From Campylobacterota bacterium (GTDB taxonomy: Bacteria > Campylobacterota > Campylobacteria > Campylobacterales > SZUA-545): DNA of 9,091 nt. The stretch spans positions 1 to 9,091 of the forward strand of contig BNUO01000077.1 in assembly GCA_025997415.1 (NCBI GenBank), in the 5' to 3' direction. A program made the position numbers and the translations under genes. Position 1 is the stretch's first letter; each line of letters starts with the position of its first letter. Below, piece after piece: positions 1 to 5,615 of the stretch. The notes under the pieces are model-generated. The model did no database searches and was not told where the DNA came from. It was given only the letters and a program-made list of their open reading frames with translations.

Positions 1-649
1 GTAGCATATGGGAGTTACCACTCCCACACTCTCCGTGCGGATATTATAGATTGAAGAGGGACAAGGGATAGGTTCGGTACTCACCCTTTCAAGGTTGTAT
101 AACTCAACCAATGCTTCGTATATCTCACAACGGTTGAATCCGTCTTGTCTTAGAGCGATTATCTTTGATTGGAGAGTATCAGAGAGTTGCATTGCTCGCT
201 GAAGCAAAGCTCCAGCATCGCCGCATTGTGGGAGTTCTCCACAGTAACGCTCTGGTGCAGAGCATCTCTTCGCAACAACGAGCCTTTGGCTCTGTTGCTC
301 CGTACTGCTTCGCCCACTCCCACACCCTCTGCTGACAGACGATACTTTGCTCCTCGCTTAGCAGGAAGCAATGCTCTGTCTTTGTCCTGCTGTTCGGCTT
401 GATACCTATGGTAATACTTGTAGAAGTTCTGCTTCTTGATACGGTATATCTTGAACAGATCAGAGGCAAAGCGAATGGTGGGGTGCTTCTTTGTCTTTAC
501 CAGCTCGTATTCCTCTATTAAAGCCAAGATGAAGTTTTTTATCACCCGTTTCTTTCTTTGTCCCTTACTTGTTCATACTCCTCTACCAAAGCACGAAGCC
601 TCTTTACCTGTTCTCTTGATACGGTGTTGTCCTCTTTTGCACTGAACAT
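1..649 (-). pseudogene. Decayed transposase, helix-turn-helix region, 3' part outside window
   Basis: Three minus-strand reading frames together read like the N-terminal DNA-binding part of an IS transposase. Frame one starts at ATG 649, behind an AGGAAA ribosome site, and encodes 35 residues (MFSAKEDNTV... to EEYEQVRDKERNG) before a stop at 542-544. Frame two, from about 545, carries the core KKHPTIRFASDLFKIYRIKK, a helix-turn-helix-like NFYKYYHRY and the basic linker LLPAKRGAKYR, ending near 339. Frame three is open from ATG 192 to the window edge and carries a second helix-turn-helix-like part (LSDTLQSKIIALRQDGFNRC, then EIYEALVELY and PSSIYNI). Paired helix-turn-helix units joined by a KRGPKYR-type linker are typical of IS481/IS3-like transposases with a DDE integrase core, which would lie beyond position 1. 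Frame changes and a hairpin-rich insertion at about 192-335 show it is inactive. The stretch lacks the CGATCG motif common in the neighbouring genes, which fits acquired DNA. The exact IS family is uncertain. Confidence 0.7.
192..335. repeat. Hairpin-rich palindromic repeat interrupting the transposase remnant
   Basis: This stretch separates the linker half of the transposase remnant (ends near 339) from its second helix-turn-helix half (starts near 192) and is not transposase-like in any frame. It contains two perfect hairpins with 3-nt loops: GCTCTG-GTG-CAGAGC (249-263) and, with an unpaired AC at 278-279, GCAACA..GAGCC-TTT-GGCTC-TGTTGC (272-298). Around them CAGTA (242-246) can pair with TACTG (303-307), and GTGGGAG (228-234) with CTCCCAC (317-323), giving a nested palindrome. 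The left part (ATTGTGGG, then TTCTCCACAGTAACG) closely matches the element at 4770-4872, so it is a dispersed family. A related hairpin, TGGGAGT-TACC-ACTCCCA, lies at 9-26. Confidence 0.65.
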
Positions 650-659
650 TGTGGTTTCC

Positions 660-697
660 TTTCGATGACCCTTTTCTAGCGAAAAGTGTCATCGAAA
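660..697. repeat. 38-bp near-perfect palindrome upstream of the transposase remnant
   Basis: TTTCGATGAC (660-669) is the exact reverse complement of GTCATCGAAA (688-697). Inside it, CTTTTC (671-676) pairs with GAAAAG (681-686) around the loop TAGC, with a single C/T mismatch between the two stem segments. It lies just 5' of the ribosome site of the transposase remnant, where an IS terminal inverted repeat would be expected, so it may be two IS ends placed head to head. It could instead form a hairpin at the end of the purL transcript, but no T-run follows on either strand. The structure is certain; its role is inferred. Confidence 0.6.
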
Positions 698-718
698 TGA
701 TTGGCAGGGACAATTCTA

Positions 719-740
719 AGGGGGCGCACCCAGAATGACA
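719..740. repeat. Short G-rich dispersed repeat (GGGGGCG..CCAGAATGACA)
   Basis: The string AAGGGGGCGCACCCAGAATG followed by ACA is a near copy of the stretch at 5557-5583, with 5 Gs here against 11 there. The CAGAATGACA end is also the end of the 27-bp repeats at 5091-5117 and 5531-5557 read in the other direction. The repeat sits 14 bp past the end of the last binding-protein gene. It is probably a degraded member of the same dispersed family. Confidence 0.5.
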
Positions 741-753
741 AGGGGTTTCGTCG

Positions 754-1602
754 CTAGTACATTCCGCCTTCGATGACGATCTCTTCGGGGGCGATTCGTG
801 AGCCGTAAAACGGTTGTAAAGTGATGTAAAACGCCTTGTGTTCAAACTGCTCTCTGCCGAGCTTGAAGAGTAGCGTGTTGAGATAGTCGCACAGCTCCGT
901 GTTGCCCTTTTTGACCGCAGGCGCGATCGGCGTTACTTTGCCCAGCGATCGCACTCCCATTCGATACCCGTTGTGGCGTACAACCCACGATAGAAGTACA
1001 GTATTGTCGTGCGCGGCGGCATCGACTTCGCCTTCAAGCAGCGCCGTGTAAATGGATTCGACATCTTTGTAACGCGCTAGTGTGATATTTGGATACTCGC
1101 TTGTAAAAAATGTATCGGCGGTTGAGTCGTAGATCACGCTTAGCCGTTTGCCCACAAGCTGCGTTGGCGAGGTGATACGGTTCTCTTCGCTTGAGACGAT
1201 TCCGATCGCGTGTTTCATATACGGGCTGGCAAAATCGACCAGCTTCTTGCGATCCTCCGTAATCGAATATGTGGCAAAGATCACATCAACGCGCTCGCTC
1301 TCAAGTAGCCCCGCTCGTTCGCCCATCGTGGTAGGAACGAACTCGATCTTCTCTTCGCTGCCCAGAAGCTCTTTGGCGATCCGCTTGGCAAAATAGACAT
1401 CGTAGCCCTGATTTTTGCCGCCGCTATCTACGAAACCAAACGGCGGATTGTCTATGGTTACCCCAACTCGCAAAACGCCGCGTTTTTTGATCTCCGCGAT
1501 CGACGGCGTGGTAGATGTTGCCGCTTCCTGCGTAGCATTGGCAAATGCGGCAAGGACAAAAGCGGTCAAAAAAAAGATTAGTAGTTTTTGTATCTGCTTC
1601 AT
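754..1602 (-). CDS. Periplasmic amino-acid-binding protein (family 3, PEB1-like), paralog 1
   Basis: 282 residues, the periplasmic receptor of an ABC importer for amino acids. Residues 1-24 form a signal peptide (hydrophobic LLIFFLTAFVLAAF, likely cleaved after ANA at 21-23); there is no lipobox cysteine, so the mature protein should be soluble in the periplasm. The family-3 fold is shown by LRVGVTIDNPPFGFVD (44-59), GYDVYFAKRIAKELLG (66-81), the ITEDRKKLVDFASPY block (114-128) and HDNTVLLSW (198-206). By comparison with HisJ and PEB1a, Arg118 should hold the ligand carboxylate and Asp199 its amino group; both are present. The resemblance to Campylobacter PEB1a suggests an acidic or polar amino acid, but specificity cannot be read directly. 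The C-terminus ends in IEGGMY, shared with the upstream paralog. It starts 3 nt after that paralog's stop, so the two are surely co-transcribed. No permease or ATPase gene is adjacent. Confidence 0.9.
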   Translation of the reverse strand: MKQIQKLLIFFLTAFVLAAFANATQEAATSTTPSIAEIKKRGVLRVGVTIDNPPFGFVDSGGKNQGYDVYFAKRIAKELLGSEEKIEFVPTTMGERAGLLESERVDVIFATYSITEDRKKLVDFASPYMKHAIGIVSSEENRITSPTQLVGKRLSVIYDSTADTFFTSEYPNITLARYKDVESIYTALLEGEVDAAAHDNTVLLSWVVRHNGYRMGVRSLGKVTPIAPAVKKGNTELCDYLNTLLFKLGREQFEHKAFYITLQPFYGSRIAPEEIVIEGGMY

Positions 1603-1605
1603 GAT

Positions 1606-2442
1606 CTAGTACATTCCACCTTCGATGACCAGATCTTCGGGTGCGATTCGTGAGCCATAAAACGGTTGCAGCGTGGCATAAAACGCCTTGTGCGCAAACT
1701 GCTCTTTGCCAAGTTTGAAGATCACCTCGTTGATGTAGTCGCGTAGCTCCGCGTTGTCTTTTTTGACCGCAGGCGCGATCGGCGTTACTTTGCCCAGCGA
1801 TCGAACGCCCATCGCGTAGCCGTTATTGCGAACGACCCAGCCCAAAAGCGATGTGTTATCGCCCGCCATCGCTCGCGCCTCGCCGTTTTTTAGCGCGTTA
1901 TACGCCCCCTCAATTTCCGTAAAACGAAGCAGCGTAACATTTGGGTGTCTGGTGGCGAAATACTTTTCGGCGGTTGAATCTCGAATGACGATGAGGCGCT
2001 GTCCATCAAGCTGCGAAACCGATCTGATAAGGTCATTCTCTCTTGAAATCACCCCGATCGCCGTTTTGTAGTACGGCTGGCAAAAATCGACCACCTGTCG
2101 CCGCTCTTCGGTTACGGAGTAGCCTGCCAAGACGATATCAACGCTGTTGTTTTCTAGCATTGTTGATCGTTTTTCAAGTGTGGTGGGAACGAACTCGATC
2201 TGATCTTCGCTGCCCAGAAGCTCTTTGGCGATCCGCCTGGCAAAATAGACATCGTAGCCCTGATTTTTGCCATCGCTATCTACGAAACCAAACGGCGGAT
2301 TGTCGACGAGTACCGCCACGCGCAAAAAGCCGCGATTTTTGATCTCGTCGATCGCCGTATCGGTTGAGCTAGTTTCCCGCGTAACGGCAACGAGTGCAAA
2401 GAGAAAAAGCGCTGCGACTAACAAACTAATCAGCCGTTTCAT
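1606..2442 (-). CDS. Periplasmic amino-acid-binding protein (family 3, PEB1-like), paralog 2
   Basis: 278 residues from ATG 2442. A TTG at 2448 would add two residues, but AAAAGGA (2449-2455) touches that TTG and is correctly spaced, 6 nt, from the ATG. Residues 1-18 (MKRLISLLVAALFLFALV) are an export signal; the cleavage site is weak (perhaps after ALVA) and there is no lipobox. The protein has the same architecture as its downstream neighbour: VDNPPFGFVD, GYDVYFARRIAKELLG, VTEERRQVVDFCQPYY, GDNTSLLGW, and the same IEGGMY end. The expected ligand-contact Arg (114) and Asp (195) are kept, but several middle-domain positions differ (for example CQPYYKTA against ASPYMKHA), so ligand preference may differ. 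It follows purL by about 43 nt with no visible terminator. Parts of the gene are nearly identical at DNA level to the neighbour, pointing to duplication with later gene conversion. Confidence 0.9.
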   Translation of the reverse strand: MKRLISLLVAALFLFALVAVTRETSSTDTAIDEIKNRGFLRVAVLVDNPPFGFVDSDGKNQGYDVYFARRIAKELLGSEDQIEFVPTTLEKRSTMLENNSVDIVLAGYSVTEERRQVVDFCQPYYKTAIGVISRENDLIRSVSQLDGQRLIVIRDSTAEKYFATRHPNVTLLRFTEIEGAYNALKNGEARAMAGDNTSLLGWVVRNNGYAMGVRSLGKVTPIAPAVKKDNAELRDYINEVIFKLGKEQFAHKAFYATLQPFYGSRIAPEDLVIEGGMY

Positions 2443-2448
2443 CGTCAA

Positions 2449-2455
2449 TCCTTTT
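2449..2455 (-). promoter_or_regulatory. Ribosome binding site that decides the start of binding-protein paralog 2
   Basis: AAAAGGA on the minus strand ends 6 nt before the ATG at 2442. The in-frame TTG at 2448 directly abuts it, with zero spacing, so ATG is the better start. Confidence 0.7.
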
Positions 2456-2485
2456 CCGCATTATGCCCGAAAAATAGTCTAACGA

Positions 2486-4702
2486 TCAGCTATCCTGCGC
2501 CATTAACGCATTAAACGACTCTCGATATAACGCGCTCATCTCCGCTTGCGGCAGGCTGATACCGCTAATGACCAGATCGTGCGGCGCGACTTTGCCGATA
2601 CACTCGTAGCTAACTCCCGACTGCGAGAGGATCTGCTCAAACGCCTCCTTTTTGTCGCTGGCAACCTCCACGATCGCCCGCGAAAAGCTCTCGTCAAAGA
2701 GATCGCGCTCGTCGCTAAGCGCGATCATTCCCTCAAAGCCAAGATCCGCGTTGATCGCCATTTTTGCAACCGCAACCGCGATTCCGCCCACACTCACATC
2801 GTGCGCGGCTTGCAACAAACCTTGATTATTGGCGGTTATGATCGCATTCCAGAGCGCTTTTTCGGCGGCGAGGTCTAGTTTGGGCAGCTTGCCCGCGACC
2901 TTTTTGGCGAAAATCTTCATATAGAGCGATCCGCCGAACTCGCCGCGCGTGTCGCCGAGCAGATAGACAAGGTCGCCGACGGCTTTGAACGGCGCGGTTA
3001 GGAGCTTTTTGGGATCGTCGAGCACTCCGACAGCCGCGATCGCGGGCGTGGGGAAAATGCTGCACCCGTTGGTTTCGTTGTACAGCGAGACATTGCCGCT
3101 GACGACAGGCGTTTTCAGCCGCAGACACGCCTCTTTGATCCCCTCGCACGCCTCTTTGAACTGCCACATTACTTCGGGATTTTCAGGATTGCCAAAGTTG
3201 AGGCAGTCGGTGATCGCAAGCGGAGTCGCCCCGCTCATCGCCACATTCCGCCCCGCCTCCGCGACAGCCGCCTCCGCACCGCCGCGCGGATCTATGTAGC
3301 AAAATCGCGGGTTGCAATCGACGCTAAGCGCGATCGCCTTATTGCTCTCCTTGACCCAGAAAACGCCCGCGTCGCTTTTGCCGATCTCGGTCATCGAACC
3401 CGTGCCGATCGTGGAGTCGTACTGCTCGTATATAAAGCTCTTGTCCGCGATCTCAGGGTGGCAAAGCATCGTTTTCAGCGCGTCCGTAGAGGATATTGAC
3501 GGCATTTCGATATATTCGCCCTCCTCGATCCCATCAAGGTATGCGGGGCGCTTGATCGGACGGTTTAGGACGGGCGCGTTATCCACGATCGGCGCGATCG
3601 GAATTGCCGCCGCCAATTCGCCATTCCAATAAAGCTCCATCTGCCCCGTGTCTGTAACCTCGCCGATCACCGCCGCGTCAAGCTCGTACTTGTTAAACAG
3701 CGCGATCACCGCCGCCTCGCGCCCCTTTTTGGCGCAGATAAGCATTCGCTCCTGCGACTCGGAGAGCATCAGTTCGTATGGCGTCATACCGCTTTCGCGC
3801 ATTGGCACGCGATCGAGATATAGCTTCATTCCGCCATTGCCGCCGCCGCCGCGAGCCGCCATCTCAAAGCTGGAGCTAGAAAGCCCCGCCGCGCCCATAT
3901 CCTGAATGCCCACGATGTGATCGGTTTCAAACAGCTCAAGACACGCTTCCAAAAGCAACTTTTCGGTGAACGGATCGCCCACTTGCACGGTTGGGCGTTT
4001 TGCCTTTGACTCCTCTGCGAAGCTGTCCGATGCCATCACCGCACCGCCCAAACCATCGCGCCCCGTCTTGCTGCCCACATAGATCACGGGGTTTCCCACA
4101 CCCTCGCTGCGCCCGTAGAAAATGCGATCTTTTCGCACGATCCCCAAGTTGAACGCATTGACCAAAATGTTGCCGTTGTAGCACTCGTCGAATGTCGTCT
4201 CGCCGCCGAGCATTGCCACGCCCATACAATTTCCGTAGCCGCTGATCCCGTTTGCCACGCCGCGCAAAAGGTGGCGCTGGATCTTGCCGATCGCGCCCTC
4301 GTCCGTAATGTCGCCAAAGCGCAGGCTGTTTAGGTTCGCCACAGGTCTCGCGCCCATTGTGAAAATGTCGCGCAAAATCCCGCCCACGCCCGTCGCCGCG
4401 CCTTGATACGGCTCGATATAGCTCGGATGGTTGTGGCTCTCCATCTTGAAGACCGCCGCATAATCGCCGCCAATGTCGATCACGCCCGCGTTTTCGCCCG
4501 GACCCTGAATGACCCACGCCGCTTCGGTGGGAAAGCCGCGCAGATACTTCTTGCTCGATTTGTAGCTGCAATGCTCGCTCCACATCGCGCCAAAAACGCC
4601 AAGCTCCACGAGATTAGGCTCGCGCCCTAGAATCTTGATGATATGCTCGTACTCTTCAGCGCTGATCTTGTGCGCTTTAAGCGCCGCTTCAATCTCTTGC
4701 AT
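2486..4702 (-). CDS. purL: Phosphoribosylformylglycinamidine synthase subunit PurL (small type)
   Basis: 738 residues, normal for small-type PurL. It catalyses the ATP-dependent conversion of FGAR to FGAM, using ammonia delivered by PurQ with PurS as third subunit, in cytosolic purine synthesis. Evidence: the N-terminal [20 protein letters not shown] (35-54), whose His44 matches the catalytic histidine of the family; the nucleotide/Mg motif MESHNHP (87-93) followed by [20 protein letters not shown] (101-120); [13 protein letters not shown] (166-178); and [12 protein letters not shown] (266-277). The second, pseudo-symmetric AIRS-like half carries [12 protein letters not shown] and [12 protein letters not shown]. 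No glutaminase domain is fused, so separate purQ and purS must lie elsewhere. The start ATG has AAGGGA five bases upstream. The gene heads a likely transcript with the two binding proteins; I know of no functional link between them. The reading frame is intact with no odd features. Confidence 0.97.
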   Translation of the reverse strand: MQEIEAALKAHKISAEEYEHIIKILGREPNLVELGVFGAMWSEHCSYKSSKKYLRGFPTEAAWVIQGPGENAGVIDIGGDYAAVFKMESHNHPSYIEPYQGAATGVGGILRDIFTMGARPVANLNSLRFGDITDEGAIGKIQRHLLRGVANGISGYGNCMGVAMLGGETTFDECYNGNILVNAFNLGIVRKDRIFYGRSEGVGNPVIYVGSKTGRDGLGGAVMASDSFAEESKAKRPTVQVGDPFTEKLLLEACLELFETDHIVGIQDMGAAGLSSSSFEMAARGGGGNGGMKLYLDRVPMRESGMTPYELMLSESQERMLICAKKGREAAVIALFNKYELDAAVIGEVTDTGQMELYWNGELAAAIPIAPIVDNAPVLNRPIKRPAYLDGIEEGEYIEMPSISSTDALKTMLCHPEIADKSFIYEQYDSTIGTGSMTEIGKSDAGVFWVKESNKAIALSVDCNPRFCYIDPRGGAEAAVAEAGRNVAMSGATPLAITDCLNFGNPENPEVMWQFKEACEGIKEACLRLKTPVVSGNVSLYNETNGCSIFPTPAIAAVGVLDDPKKLLTAPFKAVGDLVYLLGDTRGEFGGSLYMKIFAKKVAGKLPKLDLAAEKALWNAIITANNQGLLQAAHDVSVGGIAVAVAKMAINADLGFEGMIALSDERDLFDESFSRAIVEVASDKKEAFEQILSQSGVSYECIGKVAPHDLVISGISLPQAEMSALYRESFNALMAQDS

Positions 4703-4723
4703 ATAAATCCCTTTTGATGGGCA

Positions 4724-4729
4724 ATTCTA
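4724..4729 (-). promoter_or_regulatory. purL: Possible -10 box for purL
   Basis: TAGAAT on the minus strand matches TATAAT at 5 of 6 positions, 21 bases before the purL ATG, which would give a short leader. No convincing -35 box is seen, as is common for housekeeping promoters in Campylobacterota. The CAATTCTAA around it also occurs at 711-719, so it could just belong to a repeat. Confidence 0.25.
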
Positions 4730-4769
4730 ACTTAGCGCCGCTTGCGAGAGCGTTCGCTCCCCCGCCTGT

Positions 4770-4872
4770 CATTGCGGGCTTCTTCGCAGTAACGAGCGCG
4801 GATACACGCCCTACTGCTCCGCCCCGCAATCCTCCGCAGTAACGCTTCCTTCGGAAGCTACTGCTCCGCAAT
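4770..4872. repeat. Nested palindromic repeat, two units (conserved flanks, variable stem)
   Basis: ATTGCGGG (4771-4778) pairs with CCCGCAAT (4823-4830), enclosing GCAGTA-AC (4786-4793) and its partner TACTGC (4812-4817) around an imperfect stem. A second unit follows directly: GCAGTA (4836-4841), unpaired AC (4842-4843), GCTTCC (4844-4849), loop TTC, GGAAGC (4853-4858), TACTGC (4859-4864), then CCGCAAT. The GCAGTAAC..TACTGC frame and the AC bulge recur, while the inner stem differs between units yet stays self-complementary in the second. The element at 192-335 is of the same family. It is REP-like in size and layout, with no coding potential. Confidence 0.7.
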
Positions 4873-4994
4873 CCCTATTCCCACGCTTTGCACTGCCGAA
4901 GCATTTTGAAGCGGCGAGGATCAAGGCGCGAGTTCTCCAAGGTATGAGCGCCCCGAAGCCGCAAGAAATGCAAGGGCATCCGTTAGGACAGTGC

Positions 4995-5071
4995 AACCGC
5001 GTGGCGGTTTCTTTGCCTTCTTTCTTGCCCGTGCAAGAAAGAATGGTCGCATACGCCAAAGGCGTATGCGA
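4995..5071. repeat. Cluster of three perfect hairpins
   Basis: Three adjacent perfect hairpins: AACCGC-GTG-GCGGTT (4995-5009); an 11-bp stem TTCTTTCTTGC/GCAAGAAAGAA (5018-5028 with 5033-5043) around CCGT; and an 11-bp stem TCGCATACGCC/GGCGTATGCGA (5047-5057 with 5061-5071) around AAA. None is followed by a T-run on either strand, so they are not ordinary Rho-independent terminators. They could be transcribed as a structured RNA or be part of the repeat family. Confidence 0.6.
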
Positions 5072-5090
5072 AAGATCTCTGCGTTTCTCT

Positions 5091-5156
5091 TGTCATTCTG
5101 AACGAAGTGAAGAATCTAAAGACCAACACAGATACTTCACTTCGCTCAGTATGACA
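5091..5156. repeat. Inverted pair of a 27-bp dispersed repeat
   Basis: The left arm 5091-5117 (begins TGTCATTCTGAACGAAGTGA) and right arm 5130-5156 (ends TTCGCTCAGTATGACA) are reverse complements at 24 of 27 positions, separated by 12 bases. A third copy lies at 5531-5557. This kind of sequence (TCATTCTGAGCGAAGCGAAGAATCT-like) is common as a dispersed repeat in many bacterial genomes and is often mis-annotated as a gene containing HSERSEES. Here it sits upstream of the small TPR gene. Confidence 0.75.
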
Positions 5157-5218
5157 AAGGCGAGATTCTTCGTCGCCGTAATTTCAGCGATCAACGAGTA
5201 GCATTGAGCCAACTTGAC

Positions 5219-5225
5219 AAAGGAG
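5219..5225 (+). promoter_or_regulatory. Ribosome binding site that decides the start of the TPR gene
   Basis: AAAGGAG is followed by a 5-nt spacer (CGGGA) and GTG at 5231. The in-frame TTG at 5204 lies before this site, so GTG 5231 is the preferred start. Confidence 0.65.
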
Positions 5226-5230
5226 CGGGA

Positions 5231-5515
5231 GTGAGGGTTTTTCTTGTTCTACTAACGATCGTGGTTTGTGTGTGGGCGGGTGTATATGATGATTTAGTGG
5301 CTGAAAAGCAAGTTGAGTTGCAAGAAACCGTACGGCAACTGACGCAAGTGATTGAGCTCTATCCTACCCAAGTATGGGCTTATAAGGGTCGCGGTAGTGC
5401 GTATGTCATACTTGGCGATCTCGAAAAAGCAACAGAGGACGCTCACATGGCGTGCAGTCTTGGAGATTGCGCCCTGTTGATAGAGCTGAAAAAAGACGGC
5501 AAGGCTCGCGAGTAG
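5231..5515 (+). CDS. Small exported protein with about one tetratricopeptide repeat
   Basis: 94 residues from GTG 5231; a TTG at 5204 would add nine residues but lacks a site. Residues 1-17 (MRVFLVLLTIVVCVWAG) are a signal peptide or membrane anchor, which points to the periplasmic side. Residues 30-45 look like the second helix of a TPR (TQVIELYP), and 49-79 form a full TPR unit (AYKGRGSAYVILGDLEKATED, written here only as its core pattern A-Y-x-x-R-G-x-A-Y-x-x-L-G-D-x-x-K-A). The tail MACSLGDCALLIELKKDGK carries two cysteines (75 and 80) and recalls the ends of longer TPR proteins. One to one-and-a-half units is too few for a stable TPR superhelix, so this may be the shortened remnant of a longer protein or a small partner-binding protein. 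It is the only plus-strand gene here, an island between repeat copies. No partner is evident. Confidence 0.65.
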   Translation: MRVFLVLLTIVVCVWAGVYDDLVAEKQVELQETVRQLTQVIELYPTQVWAYKGRGSAYVILGDLEKATEDAHMACSLGDCALLIELKKDGKARE

Positions 5516-5530
5516 TGGCTGTGTTTGATG

Positions 5531-5557
5531 AGATTCTTCGCTTCGCTCAGAATGACA
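5531..5557. repeat. Third copy of the 27-bp dispersed repeat
   Basis: Starts AGATTCTTCGCTTCGCTCAG and ends AATGACA. Its reverse complement matches the arm at 5091-5117 at 25 of 27 positions. It lies 15 bp past the TPR gene's stop, so the gene is bracketed by copies in opposite orientation. It does not fold on itself and is not a terminator. Confidence 0.7.
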
Positions 5558-5558
5558 A

Positions 5559-5569
5559 GGGGGGGGGGG
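5559..5569. repeat. Homopolymeric tract of 11 G
   Basis: Eleven consecutive Gs are followed by CGTCCAGAATGACA (to 5583). They lie between the convergent ends of the TPR gene and rmuC, outside both. A related stretch at 720-724 has only 5 Gs. Long G tracts in Campylobacterota are known slippage sites for phase variation, but those sit in genes or promoters; here no gene appears to depend on it. Confidence 0.85.
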
Positions 5570-5615
5570 CGTCCAGAATGACAGGACAGATTCTATTCCG
5601 CTTTGCGACGGGAAA

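Larger units (their letters stand above)
4703..5230. other. Non-coding repeat block between purL and the TPR gene
   Basis: The roughly 530 bases between the divergent starts of purL and the small TPR gene hold no convincing gene. Both strands have open frames of about 80 codons, but their translations (for example SCHSERSEESK at 5088-5120) are what the repeats give when read as protein. The block is a chain of hairpins and inverted repeats, listed separately, and must also hold both promoters. CGATCG, frequent in the neighbouring genes, is absent from it. Confidence 0.75.

Noticed and set aside
436..645. Plus-strand open frame of 69 codons
   Set aside because: Antisense to the transposase remnant, whose minus-strand frames carry recognisable transposase motifs.
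660..697. Palindrome read as a Rho-independent terminator of the purL transcript
   Set aside because: Good stem but no run of T on either strand after it; kept as a possible IS end instead.
573..845. Minus-strand open frame of 90 codons overlapping the end of binding-protein paralog 1
   Set aside because: It is the wrong frame of the receptor gene joined to repeat DNA and has no recognisable domain.
3936..4583. 215-codon minus-strand frame inside purL
   Set aside because: Alternate frame of purL, arginine-rich as expected from GC-biased codons; purL itself is unambiguous.
4811..5059. Minus-strand open frame of 82 codons
   Set aside because: Covers the same palindromic repeats on the other strand; cysteine- and glycine-rich low-quality text and no domain.
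4944..5201. Plus-strand open frame of 85 codons in the repeat block
   Set aside because: Its translation follows the hairpins and the 27-bp repeat (HSERSEES-type text), a well-known spurious product of such repeats; no ribosome site.
5214..5219. TTGACA as a -35 box for the TPR gene
   Set aside because: Lies only 11 bases before the GTG start, overlapping the ribosome site, with no room for a -10 box.
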